Below, piece by piece: positions 36,391 to 44,956 of a DNA stretch of 64,000 bases; the first letter of the stretch is position 1, and every line of letters begins with the position of its first letter. The translations under genes were made by a program, and so were the position numbers. This DNA comes from Cyclobacteriaceae bacterium (GTDB taxonomy: Bacteria; Bacteroidota; Bacteroidia; Cytophagales; Cyclobacteriaceae). Under the pieces are notes generated by a model. The model saw nothing but the letters and a program-made list of their open reading frames with translations, did no database searches and had not been told where the DNA came from. Location: assembly GCA_016787725.1 (NCBI GenBank), contig JAEUTZ010000021.1, positions 372,001-436,000 of the forward strand, read 5' to 3'.

Positions 36391-38043
36391 ATGAAATCGA
36401 TTTTGATGGTCGCACTCATTGCAGGAGGGATTGGTTCGTTGCCTGCGCAAACACAGCCTTCCCCCAAGCTGGAACCTAAACTGGTGGTGGGAATTGTGGT
36501 GGATCAAATGCGGCAGGAATATCTCTACCGGTACGATAAGAAATTTGGCCAGCAGGGCTTTAAGCGAATGATCAACGAGGGCTTTATGTTGAAGAATGCA
36601 CATTATAATTATGTGCCTACAGAAACGGGTCCCGGGCATGCTTCGATTTTTACGGGTGCAACTCCTTCTGTGCATGGCATCATTGCCAATGATTGGTATG
36701 ACCGGACCCTTAAAAAGAATGTGAATTGTGTAAATGATACAACTCAGAAAGCGGTAGGTACCGATGCGCTGGGTGCAGTATCACCTTGGCGAATGCTAAG
36801 CACCACACTCAGCGATGAACTAAAGTTGGCCACACAAAAAAACGCGAAGGTGGTAGGAGTTTCAATCAAGGATCGTGGGGCCGTGTTACCGGCAGGGCAT
36901 ATGGCGGATGGCGCCTATTGGTATGACGGCAAAACAGGTTCCATGATCACCAGCACCTACTATAAGCAAACCCTGCCGGAATGGGTTACAAAATTTAATC
37001 AGCAAAAATTACCCGATACCTATCTGAATCAAACCTGGAATCCGCTGTTACCCCTTTCTGCTTATACCGAATCCGGCCCGGATGATTCGCCCTACGAAGG
37101 AAAATGGCGAGGCAAAGACAAACCCACCTTTCCCTATAACTTAGCTGAATTGCGTAACACGATGGGCGTCTATAATTTTTTAATCTCAACTCCCTGGGGC
37201 AATACCCTGGTGGCAGAGTTTGCCAAAGCTGCCATAAAAGGCGAGCGTTTGGGAAAAGATGAGGTTACTGATTTCTTGTCAATTTCGTTTTCAAGTACGG
37301 ATATTATCGGCCACACGATGGGGGCGAATGCGGTAGAGGTGGAAGATACCTATTTGCGACTGGATAAAACCCTCGAGGATTTGTTTACCTATCTGGACAA
37401 AGAGGTCGGCAAAGGAAGTTATACAGTTTTCCTCACATCCGATCATGGCGTGGCAGACGTTCCCCAATATCTGATCGACTCGAAAGTGCCGGCAGGATAT
37501 TTTAGGACGGGGTATGTTGAAACGGCTCTCAAAGCGCATCTGCAAAAACATTTCCCCGGTAAAACAGTAATTGAAGAATTTGCATCCGATCAGATTTATA
37601 TTAATCAGAGTGCATTTGATGGTGACCTCCGGGCTTCGGGCATTGATTTGTTTGTGGCCACTGAATTAATAACAAGATTCATGCTTTCGACAGAAGGAGT
37701 AGCCCAGGTTTTCCCGGCCACTACCTTACGCCAAGCCAATTCTGACGAACAAGGAATCCGGGGCCGGGTGGTTCGTGGTTTTCATCCGAAACGATCAGGT
37801 GATATCGCGGTGGTTCTGGAACCAGGCTGGATGGCATGGGGCGGAGTTACCGGGTCAACGCATGGCTCAGGCTATACCTATGATACACATATCCCGATCT
37901 TGTTCTATGGAGCCGGTGTTAAACAGGGCAGTACGTCTACCTATTATACTATAACTGACATTGCACCAACCATTTCATCACTGCTAAAAATCAAGTTTCC
38001 AAGTGGCTGCACTGGCCAGCCCGTGCGCGAAATAGTGGATTAG
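36391..38043 (+). CDS. Alkaline phosphatase superfamily enzyme, PafA/NPP-like
   Basis: A 550-residue secreted phosphatase. The ATG at 36391 gives a signal peptide (MKSILMVALIAGGIGSLPAQ); the longer frame uses a TTG and adds residues before it. The nucleophile Thr lies in YNYVPTETGPGHASIFTG. Metal-ligand motifs are VVDQMRQEY at the N-terminus, SSTDIIGHTMG and FLTSDHGVADVP, and GSTHGSGYTYDTHIPILFYG at the C-terminus. The pattern matches the PafA-type phosphate-irrepressible alkaline phosphatases of Bacteroidota. It should release phosphate from monoesters in the periplasm. A strong terminator follows. Confidence 0.92.
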   Translation: MKSILMVALIAGGIGSLPAQTQPSPKLEPKLVVGIVVDQMRQEYLYRYDKKFGQQGFKRMINEGFMLKNAHYNYVPTETGPGHASIFTGATPSVHGIIANDWYDRTLKKNVNCVNDTTQKAVGTDALGAVSPWRMLSTTLSDELKLATQKNAKVVGVSIKDRGAVLPAGHMADGAYWYDGKTGSMITSTYYKQTLPEWVTKFNQQKLPDTYLNQTWNPLLPLSAYTESGPDDSPYEGKWRGKDKPTFPYNLAELRNTMGVYNFLISTPWGNTLVAEFAKAAIKGERLGKDEVTDFLSISFSSTDIIGHTMGANAVEVEDTYLRLDKTLEDLFTYLDKEVGKGSYTVFLTSDHGVADVPQYLIDSKVPAGYFRTGYVETALKAHLQKHFPGKTVIEEFASDQIYINQSAFDGDLRASGIDLFVATELITRFMLSTEGVAQVFPATTLRQANSDEQGIRGRVVRGFHPKRSGDIAVVLEPGWMAWGGVTGSTHGSGYTYDTHIPILFYGAGVKQGSTSTYYTITDIAPTISSLLKIKFPSGCTGQPVREIVD

Positions 38044-38080
38044 ATCCTAAGTAATATAGAGAAGGAGCCTTTCTGGAAGT

Positions 38081-38107
38081 AAATCCTCCATCACAGGAGG
38101 ATTTTTT
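38081..38107 (+). terminator. Rho-independent terminator after the phosphatase gene
   Basis: AAATCCTCC-atcaca-GGAGGATTT forms a 9-bp perfect stem followed by a T-run, 38 nt after the stop. It separates the phosphatase from the dcw cluster. Confidence 0.9.
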
Positions 38108-38182
38108 ATTTCAAATATTTGATAATCAGTTAATTATATAGCTGCCGAGCTATCTGAACAAAGTAAGTTCATCGCCTCTTCA

Positions 38183-38207
38183 AGTGATAAGAAGTGGTTT
38201 TGGAGTG
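38183..38207 (+). promoter_or_regulatory. Possible degenerate upstream MraZ boxes
   Basis: AGTG occurs at 38183, 38193 and 38204, spaced 10-11 bp. This is close to helical phase with the perfect boxes at 38231-38260 (AGTG at 38233, 38243, 38253). These may be weak accessory sites. Confidence 0.3.
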
Positions 38208-38230
38208 TATTTATGAGGCTTTTTGGTAAA

Positions 38231-38266
38231 AAAGTGGTAGAAAGTGGTAGAAAGTGGTAGAAAGTT
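38231..38266 (+). promoter_or_regulatory. MraZ operator: three perfect 10-bp boxes plus a partial fourth
   Basis: Three identical copies of AAAGTGGTAG follow each other with no gap, then AAAGTT. The AAAGTGG-N3 unit with 10-bp period is the known MraZ-box pattern from other bacteria. The array lies immediately upstream of the -7 element at 38270 and would cover the -33 region, so MraZ bound here should repress the dcw operon. Confidence 0.88.
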
Positions 38267-38269
38267 ACT

Positions 38270-38277
38270 TATGTTTG
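38270..38277 (+). promoter_or_regulatory. -7 element of the dcw cluster
   Basis: TATGTTTG is an exact TAnnTTTG match starting 3 nt after the last MraZ half-box. An AAGGAG ribosome-binding site follows at 38280-38285, and the mraZ ATG is at 38308. Confidence 0.7.
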
Positions 38278-38307
38278 CTTAAGGAGAAATAGACAACCAC
38301 TACCGTC

Positions 38308-38757
38308 ATGACTTTCTTCACCAGTGAATATGAGTGTAAGCTTGATGCGAAAGGCAGATTGGTGCTGCCTGCGCGGATCAAGGCCCAGCTCCCCGAACCG
38401 GAAGGTGGGGTGCAGGAGCTTGTGATCAGACGCGGCTTTGAGCCCTGCCTCATCATGTACCCTATGGTGGAGTTTAAAAAGGTCTTCTCAAAAATTTCAG
38501 GTCTCAGTGAATTCAACAAAGAGTACCGCGAACTCCAGCGGAGCTTTTTGTCGGGAGTCGTAACGGTTGAGTTGGACAGCAACGGCCGGTTCCTGATTCC
38601 CAAAAACATGCTCACGTATGCCCAGGTCGATAAGGATGCGATGTTGGTAGGTACGGGGAGCAAAGTTGAGATCTGGAATCCATCCGTCTACGAGAAGAAC
38701 CTGATCCAGGACCCGGGTGAGTTGTCGAAGTTGGCCGAGAAGTATCTGAACGAGTAG
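38308..38757 (+). CDS. mraZ: Transcriptional regulator MraZ
   Basis: A 149-residue protein with two AbrB-like SpoVT/MraZ domains. Each has the signature of the family: EYECKLDAKGRLVLPARIK (about 6-24) and VTVELDSNGRFLIPKNML (about 89-106). It binds as a ring-shaped oligomer to tandem boxes; three perfect boxes lie 48-77 bp upstream, implying autorepression of the dcw operon. An AAGGAG-type ribosome-binding site, unusual in this window, precedes it. It is the first gene of the cluster. Confidence 0.97.
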   Translation: MTFFTSEYECKLDAKGRLVLPARIKAQLPEPEGGVQELVIRRGFEPCLIMYPMVEFKKVFSKISGLSEFNKEYRELQRSFLSGVVTVELDSNGRFLIPKNMLTYAQVDKDAMLVGTGSKVEIWNPSVYEKNLIQDPGELSKLAEKYLNE

Positions 38758-38788
38758 ATACGGATGTCTTGATACTGGACAAGCCATT

Positions 38789-39727
38789 ATGAAAAAATCA
38801 TCCAGCATCCAGCCTCCCGCCTCGAACAGGTATCACAAGCCGGTGATGTTGGAGGAATGCATCCTGGCGTTGAGCATTCAACCGAATGGCATTTATGTAG
38901 ATGCAACGTTTGGTGGGGGTGGCCATAGTTTAGTGATCCTCGAAAACCTGAAAGAGGGCCGTTTAATAGCCTTTGATCAGGATGAAGACGCAAAGCGACA
39001 AGCGGAAAATATTCAAAGTCGTTCTTTTACATTTTGTCAAGCGAATTTCAGGTACCTGAAGCAGTACCTGAAACTACATGACGTCAGTAAGGTGGATGGC
39101 ATTCTCGCAGACCTGGGAATTTCATCGCATCAGATTGATTCTCCGGAACGGGGATTTTCTACGCGGTTTGAAGGACCATTGGACATGCGCATGGATCAGA
39201 AGGGAAAACAAACGGCAGCCAGAATCCTGAACGAATATGAAGAGCAAGAACTGCACAAGATATTGGGCATGTATGGAGAATTAAAAAATGCCCGTACAGC
39301 CGCGAAAGCGGTTGTAATAGCCCGAACTCATAAGCCATTCGCCACCACCCTGGATCTAAAAAATGCATTGCAGAGCATTGCTCCTCGTGGAAAGGAGAAC
39401 AAGTATTTCGCCCAGGTGTTTCAGGCGCTGCGCATCGAAGTAAATGAAGAGATGCGCGCCCTTGAAGACTTTTTGCACCAATGTGGCGAAGTGATGAAGC
39501 CGGGTGGCCGGCTGGTAGTCATGAGCTATCACTCGCTTGAAGACAGGATGGTAAAGAACTACATCAACACCGGAAAAGTGTTTGGTGCGTTGGAGAAGGA
39601 TTTCTTTGGAAACCCGATCAAACCTTTTCAGGCAATAAACAGGAAGCCCATCGAGGCATCGGAAAATGAAGTAAACGAAAACAAACGGGCCCGCAGCGCT
39701 AAACTACGGGTAGCCGAAAAGATATGA
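38789..39727 (+). CDS. rsmH: 16S rRNA m4C1402 methyltransferase RsmH
   Basis: A 312-residue SAM-dependent methyltransferase. SAM-binding motif I is YVDATFGGGGHS (about 30-41), followed by LIAFDQDEDA. The RsmH-specific blocks are DGILADLGISSHQID and GRLVVMSYHSLEDRMVKNY. It N4-methylates C1402 of 16S rRNA and is found in nearly all dcw clusters as mraW. It overlaps the next gene by 4 bp. Length and motifs are complete. Confidence 0.97.
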   Translation: MKKSSSIQPPASNRYHKPVMLEECILALSIQPNGIYVDATFGGGGHSLVILENLKEGRLIAFDQDEDAKRQAENIQSRSFTFCQANFRYLKQYLKLHDVSKVDGILADLGISSHQIDSPERGFSTRFEGPLDMRMDQKGKQTAARILNEYEEQELHKILGMYGELKNARTAAKAVVIARTHKPFATTLDLKNALQSIAPRGKENKYFAQVFQALRIEVNEEMRALEDFLHQCGEVMKPGGRLVVMSYHSLEDRMVKNYINTGKVFGALEKDFFGNPIKPFQAINRKPIEASENEVNENKRARSAKLRVAEKI

Positions 39728-40128
39728 GTGAGAATAAATTCAGAATAGTAGAACCAGGCAAGGGCAATGAATCCCGGGTGAAATCCTCAACTGCGGGTCC
39801 CAGTATTTTTTCGGGATTGGAAAAGAAGCTGAAACTCGAATCGTATTTCGAAGAAGGATTTCCCGTTCAGTATCTTCCAAAAATTCTCTTTGCAGTTCTG
39901 TTAAGCATGCTGTACATCAGCAATACACACTATGCGGAAAAAACAACCCGGAAGATTGACAAGATGCAAAGCGAGGTAGAGGACTTGCGTGCCGACTACA
40001 CCACCTTGAAAGCAGATATTATGTACGCCAGTAAGCAAAGCGAGGTAGCGCGCAGAGTAAAGGAACTGGGATTGAAAGAAAGTTTGAATCCACCATTTAA
40101 AGTTGTCGTTGACGAAGGTGAATATTAA
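39724..40128 (+). CDS. ftsL: FtsL-like cell division protein
   Basis: A 134-residue bitopic protein. A cytoplasmic N-terminus of about 50 residues is followed by one transmembrane helix (ILFAVLLSMLYISN, about 56-70). A periplasmic coiled coil comes next (KIDKMQSEVEDLRADYTTLKADIMYASKQSEVARR read across heptads), then a short tail. Sequence similarity to classical FtsL is low, as in most Bacteroidota. Position between rsmH and ftsI, topology and coiled coil identify it. It would join FtsQ and a FtsB-like partner in the divisome. Confidence 0.88.
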   Translation: MSENKFRIVEPGKGNESRVKSSTAGPSIFSGLEKKLKLESYFEEGFPVQYLPKILFAVLLSMLYISNTHYAEKTTRKIDKMQSEVEDLRADYTTLKADIMYASKQSEVARRVKELGLKESLNPPFKVVVDEGEY

Positions 40129-42208
40129 GAAATCCATATTAGTACGGGTGCGGGTCGCCTTTCTATGCGTCCTGATTTTTGCTGTTTGTGTGGCAGCGAA
40201 AATCGGCCACATTCAATTGGTGGAGGGGGACAAGTGGGCGAAGCTGAGTGAGGAGATCAACTTTGACTACAAGAAAGTAAAGGCCACCCGTGGAAACATC
40301 TATTCAGATAACGGAAGCCTGTTGGCTACCAGTCTGCCATTTTATAAAGTGGCGATTGACCCTACCCTGGCAAAATCAGAAACATTCAAGGCAGGCGTTG
40401 ATTCGTTGAGTTATCTGCTGGCTCGCTATTATAAAGATCGCCCCTCATCTGAGTACAAGCAGATGCTGAAAGATGCCCGGGCTGCAGGCAAGCAATACAT
40501 CGTGCTTAACCGAAAGCAAATCAACTATCAGACAAAAAAGGAAATGATGACCTGGCCCATCTTCCGGGAAGGTCGGTATAAGGGGGGCGTTATTTTTGAA
40601 AAGATGGATGTTCGCTATCGCCCCTTCTCCAACCTAAGCCGCAGAACGGTAGGATTTGTGAACGAAGATGGAAAAGGAGCCGGTCTTGAATACAGTTTTG
40701 ATGCGGTATTGGGTGGGCAAGATGGAGAAGCGTTATTTCAAAAGATAGCCGGAGGAACCTGGAAGCCGGTCTTTGATGGCAACAATACCAAGGCGGTTGA
40801 TGGGTTAGACATTCACACCACCATCGACATTAATCTCCAGGATGTTGCCGAAACTTCCTTGTACCGGGCCATGAAGCTGCACAATGCTGATGAGGGCACG
40901 GTCGTGGTCATGGAAGTGAAAACAGGTCACATCAAAGCCATCTCCAACCTGAGCAGCGATGGCCATGGTGAATTTTACGAAAAGTTTAATCATGCTGTGG
41001 GCGGATCCATTGAACCCGGATCCACATTCAAACTGGTAACGATGATCGCTTTGTTGGAAGATACCAACCTGCAGTTGGGCGATAGCATTAATACGGGCAA
41101 CGGAGAATACACATTTTATAACCGAAAAGTAAAAGATCATCACGAAGGCGGATTTGGAAAGATCTCGGTGCAACAAGCCTTTGAGTTATCTTCCAATGTG
41201 GCCATGGCGAAACTCACTGATAAATACTTTGGCACCAAGCCTTCAAAATTTATTGAGCATGTCGATCGCTTAAAGTTATCAAAGCCCCTGGGCTTGCAGG
41301 TTACCGGTGAAGCCTATCCTAAAATGACGCGACCCTCAGACAAGAATTGGAGTGGTATCACGTTGCCCTGGATGGCCTATGGGTATGGTTTGGAAATCAC
41401 ACCACTTCATACACTTACCTTATACAATGCAGTCGCCAACGATGGAAAAATGATCAAACCCGTTTTTGTTACGGCCGTGAGCAAGGCCGATAAAGTAAAA
41501 CAGGATTTTGAGACAGAACCAATCACAGGTAAAATCTGCTCCAACAAAACATTGAATCAACTCAGGCTGCTGTTGGAAGGTGTTGTTGAAAGCGGCACGG
41601 CCATGAATTTAAAAAATGCGCATTATCGCATTGCCGGTAAAACTGGAACGGCCCAGATCCTCCAGAATGGTCGGTATGAAAAGCGTTATATCACTTCGTT
41701 TGTTGGTTACTTTCCTGCGCATGCTCCCAAGTATTCGGCTATTGTATTAATCAAAAATCCGCGTGGCTTTTATCAGTATGGAAACAACGTGGCAGGTCCG
41801 GTATTCAAAGACATTGCGGATAACATTTATTCCCGCGATATCAACCTCCACCTGGCTATGGAGAAGAAGCAAAGTCTGGAACCCGGTGTGTTTCCAATCA
41901 TCCGGGCCGGCAAACAAGATGAACTAACGATGTTGAGTAATGAGTTAGGGGTATCCAATCACTCTGCCACCGAAGAAGAATGGATTAAGGCAGCTAAAAA
42001 TGGAAGTTCAGTGGTTTGGAAAAAGAATGCAGTTGTGAAAGACCATGTACCCGATGTACTGGGTATGACATTTCGTGATGCTGTTTATTTACTGGAGAAG
42101 TCGGGATTGCGGGTTTCCTTCGAGGGCAAAGGCCGTGTTACCAATCAATCACTTCCTCCGGGTACAAGAATTTCCAAGGGATCCATCATCAATTTACGGT
42201 TGGGATAA
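40118..42208 (+). CDS. ftsI: Division transpeptidase FtsI (PBP3-type) with PASTA domain
   Basis: A 696-residue class B penicillin-binding protein. It has an N-terminal membrane anchor (VAFLCVLIFAVCVAAKIG), a dimerisation domain with RGNIYSDNGSLLATS, and a transpeptidase domain with catalytic S302 (STFK), S358-S-N360 and K508-T-G. A C-terminal PASTA domain (about 640-696, VPDVLGMTFRDAVYLLEKSGL) is present, as in many Bacteroidota and Gram-positive homologues but not in E. coli. The start is taken as GTG at 40118, overlapping ftsL by 11 nt, as the TTG codons further upstream are weaker. It cross-links septal peptidoglycan. Confidence 0.96.
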   Translation: MNIKKSILVRVRVAFLCVLIFAVCVAAKIGHIQLVEGDKWAKLSEEINFDYKKVKATRGNIYSDNGSLLATSLPFYKVAIDPTLAKSETFKAGVDSLSYLLARYYKDRPSSEYKQMLKDARAAGKQYIVLNRKQINYQTKKEMMTWPIFREGRYKGGVIFEKMDVRYRPFSNLSRRTVGFVNEDGKGAGLEYSFDAVLGGQDGEALFQKIAGGTWKPVFDGNNTKAVDGLDIHTTIDINLQDVAETSLYRAMKLHNADEGTVVVMEVKTGHIKAISNLSSDGHGEFYEKFNHAVGGSIEPGSTFKLVTMIALLEDTNLQLGDSINTGNGEYTFYNRKVKDHHEGGFGKISVQQAFELSSNVAMAKLTDKYFGTKPSKFIEHVDRLKLSKPLGLQVTGEAYPKMTRPSDKNWSGITLPWMAYGYGLEITPLHTLTLYNAVANDGKMIKPVFVTAVSKADKVKQDFETEPITGKICSNKTLNQLRLLLEGVVESGTAMNLKNAHYRIAGKTGTAQILQNGRYEKRYITSFVGYFPAHAPKYSAIVLIKNPRGFYQYGNNVAGPVFKDIADNIYSRDINLHLAMEKKQSLEPGVFPIIRAGKQDELTMLSNELGVSNHSATEEEWIKAAKNGSSVVWKKNAVVKDHVPDVLGMTFRDAVYLLEKSGLRVSFEGKGRVTNQSLPPGTRISKGSIINLRLG

Positions 42209-43671
42209 TGGCCGAATTGAAGGACATATTATATAAGGTACACATCACGTCAACATCGGGTAGTATGAACGTGGAGGTGAAGGGTGTGTGCTTTGATTCC
42301 CGCAAGGCCCAGCCTGGATCGTTGTTCATAGCCGTGAAGGGAACGCAATCGGATGGGCATGCCTTTATTGATAAAGCAATCAGCGGGGGTGCAATAGCAG
42401 TGGTGGCTGAAAAACTTCCGGACACGCTGTCAGAAAATATTACGTACGTTGCTGTAAAAGATAGTGCGAAAGCCTTGGGGGTTATTGTTGGTAATTATTA
42501 TGGCAATCCGTCTTCTAAATTGAAACTGATTGGAGTAACAGGCACCAACGGGAAGACCACCGTGGTTACGTTGTTGTTCAAGCTTTTTACCTCGTTAGGC
42601 TATCGATGCGGAATGTTATCCACAGTTGTGAATAAAATTGTGGATAAAGAAATTCAAGCCACACACACCACACCCGATCCGATTCAAATCAATGAGTTGC
42701 TGGTGCAAATGCTGGCTGAGAACTGTACGCATTGCTTCATGGAAGTAAGTTCGCATGCCGTGGACCAGGGCCGCATCGCTGGATTGAATTTTACCGGTGC
42801 CCTTTTTACCAACATCACGCACGATCACCTTGATTATCATCGCACCTTTGAAAGTTACATCCGTGCCAAGAAAGGTTTCTTTGATGGACTGTCTGCCGAA
42901 GCCTTTGCGTTGGTGAATGTGGATGACAAACGAGGTCTGGTGATGTTACAAAACACCAAAGCGCGTAAACAAACCTATGGCCTTAAAAAAATGGCCGACT
43001 TCAAAGGAAAGATCATCACCAACTCCATAGAGGGACTTGAATTGGAAATTGCCGAGCGAAATGTTTGGTTTAAACTGATTGGCGACTTCAATGCATATAA
43101 TCTGCTCGCAGTGTATGGAGCGGCCATGCTGTTGGGCGAGGATATAGAGTTAGTATTGATGAAGCTTTCAGCTTTGACCGGAGCCTCCGGAAGATTTGAA
43201 TTGGTGTTACCCGGATCCAGGTTTACCGCCATTGTGGATTATGCCCATACCCCGGATGCGTTGAAGAATGTTTTGGAAACTATTGAACATTTCCGTACGG
43301 GTACCGAGCAAGTTATTTCCGTAGTGGGTTGTGGGGGTGATCGCGATCGTACCAAACGACCGCTGATGGCAGCAATCGCATGCAAATATTCCAGTAAAGT
43401 GATTTTTACTTCCGATAACCCACGCAGCGAAGATCCTATGGAGATCATTCGGGAAATGCAGAAAGGAGTGGGGCCCACAGAAGCACGGAAGACATTGGTG
43501 ATGGTGGACCGGGAGGAGGCTATTAAAACTGCTTGTATGATGGCGAAGGAAAAGGACATCATCCTGGTAGCAGGGAAAGGCCACGAAAATTATCAGGAAA
43601 TAAAAGGGGTGAAGCATCCCTTTGACGATAAAGAAGTATTGACACGGATGATTAAACTGTTTTCTAATTAA
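42208..43671 (+). CDS. murE: UDP-MurNAc-tripeptide synthetase MurE (meso-DAP type)
   Basis: A 487-residue Mur ligase. The P-loop [12 protein letters not shown] is near residue 110, and TTPDPIQI and the central HDHLDYH follow. The amino-acid specificity motif TSDNPRSEDP is near 405; DNPR is typical of enzymes that add meso-diaminopimelate. It overlaps the ftsI stop by one base. murF, which normally follows, is absent here: a spacer with short-period repeats leads straight to mraY. Confidence 0.97.
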   Translation: MAELKDILYKVHITSTSGSMNVEVKGVCFDSRKAQPGSLFIAVKGTQSDGHAFIDKAISGGAIAVVAEKLPDTLSENITYVAVKDSAKALGVIVGNYYGNPSSKLKLIGVTGTNGKTTVVTLLFKLFTSLGYRCGMLSTVVNKIVDKEIQATHTTPDPIQINELLVQMLAENCTHCFMEVSSHAVDQGRIAGLNFTGALFTNITHDHLDYHRTFESYIRAKKGFFDGLSAEAFALVNVDDKRGLVMLQNTKARKQTYGLKKMADFKGKIITNSIEGLELEIAERNVWFKLIGDFNAYNLLAVYGAAMLLGEDIELVLMKLSALTGASGRFELVLPGSRFTAIVDYAHTPDALKNVLETIEHFRTGTEQVISVVGCGGDRDRTKRPLMAAIACKYSSKVIFTSDNPRSEDPMEIIREMQKGVGPTEARKTLVMVDREEAIKTACMMAKEKDIILVAGKGHENYQEIKGVKHPFDDKEVLTRMIKLFSN

Positions 43672-43677
43672 CAATAA

Positions 43678-43722
43678 TGAATCGATCGATTGGCTAATTG
43701 ATGAATTGACTAATCGATAACT
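43678..43722 (+). repeat. Short-period repeat in the murE-mraY spacer
   Basis: The spacer reads as four consecutive 8-nt units: ATTGGCTA, ATTGATGA, ATTGACTA, ATCGATAA (about 43697-43728 with flanks). It begins within 10 nt of the murE stop. It resembles the 7-nt arrays at other gene ends but with period 8. Confidence 0.45.
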
Positions 43723-43729
43723 AAAGGAA

Positions 43730-44956
43730 ATGCTCTACTATTTGTTCGACTATATTGAAAGGAACTTTGACTTGCCCGGAGCAGGTTTGTTTCAATATAT
43801 CTCCTTTCGTGCGGGGGCGGCAGCAGTCTTGTCATTAATCATTACCATCACGTTTGGAAAAAATCTGATCAATTATTTACGCAGAAAACAAGTAGGCGAA
43901 GACATCCGCGATCTGGGCCTGGAGGGTCAGCTTCAAAAAAGGGGAACACCCACCATGGGCGGGTTGATCATCATTGCCGCCATCCTGATTCCCACCTTGT
44001 TAATGGCCCGGCTCGACAATGTCTATATCATCTTGCTTATTGCCACCACGGTGTGGTTGGGGTTTATCGGGTTTTTGGATGATTATATTAAGGTATTTAA
44101 GAAGAATAAAGAAGGGTTGGCAGGTCGCTTCAAAATTGTGGGTCAGGTAACCATTGGTCTGATCGTAGGGCTCACCCTCTACTTTAATGACAGTGTTGTG
44201 ATTCGTGAAGCAAAGCCATCAAGCACAACCAGCATCGGGGCCATTCAACCCGAGCAAGGGATTCGTGTGGAGTATCATGATGTGAAATCAACCAAGACCA
44301 CCGTTCCGTTTATTAAGAATAACGAGTTTGATTACAGCGACATCCTACCCTTCATTGATCACAATTACACCTGGATTCTATTTACCCTGATTGTGATCTT
44401 GATCATCACTGCGGTTTCCAACGGAGCCAACATCACCGATGGGATTGATGGGTTAGCGGCTGGTACGTCTGCGATCATAGGATTGACGCTGGCCATCTTT
44501 GCCTATCTCTCAGGCCGTGTTGACTTCAGTTCCTACCTGAATATCATGTACATCCCGAATCTGGGCGAGTTGGTAATTTTCTGCACAGCCTTTGTAGGCG
44601 CTTGTTTGGGATTTCTTTGGTATAACGCGTTCCCGGCACAGGTATTCATGGGCGATACAGGCAGTCTTTCCCTGGGTGGGATTATCGCAGTGCTGGCCTT
44701 GGCGGTTCGCAAGGAGTTGATGATTCCCTTGCTTTGCGGAATATTCCTGGTGGAGAACCTTTCCGTGATTATGCAGGTGTCGTACTTCAAGTACACGAAA
44801 AAGAAATATGGTGAAGGGCGGAGAATTTTTCTGATGTCTCCCCTGCACCATCACTACCAAAAGAAAAATATTCATGAATCTAAAATCGTAACCCGGTTTT
44901 GGATTGTCGGAATCTTGTTGGCGATTCTTTCATTAGCAATGCTTAAGTTACGATGA
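43730..44956 (+). CDS. mraY: Phospho-MurNAc-pentapeptide transferase MraY
   Basis: A 408-residue polytopic membrane enzyme that makes lipid I. Motifs: [13 protein letters not shown] near residue 70, the catalytic DDxxK ([16 protein letters not shown]), [11 protein letters not shown], and [12 protein letters not shown]. The C-terminal [11 protein letters not shown] has the histidine triad. About ten transmembrane segments. A soluble insertion near 155-215 (from [12 protein letters not shown] to [11 protein letters not shown]) makes it longer than the E. coli enzyme, as in other Bacteroidota. It overlaps murD by 4 bp. Confidence 0.97.
   Translation: MLYYLFDYIERNFDLPGAGLFQYISFRAGAAAVLSLIITITFGKNLINYLRRKQVGEDIRDLGLEGQLQKRGTPTMGGLIIIAAILIPTLLMARLDNVYIILLIATTVWLGFIGFLDDYIKVFKKNKEGLAGRFKIVGQVTIGLIVGLTLYFNDSVVIREAKPSSTTSIGAIQPEQGIRVEYHDVKSTKTTVPFIKNNEFDYSDILPFIDHNYTWILFTLIVILIITAVSNGANITDGIDGLAAGTSAIIGLTLAIFAYLSGRVDFSSYLNIMYIPNLGELVIFCTAFVGACLGFLWYNAFPAQVFMGDTGSLSLGGIIAVLALAVRKELMIPLLCGIFLVENLSVIMQVSYFKYTKKKYGEGRRIFLMSPLHHHYQKKNIHESKIVTRFWIVGILLAILSLAMLKLR

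Noticed and set aside
38231-38266. Tandem repeat before mraZ considered as a minisatellite or CRISPR seed
   Set aside because: The 10-bp AAAGTGG-N3 units directly before mraZ and its promoter are fully explained as MraZ boxes; there are no spacers of 25-40 bp as in CRISPR.
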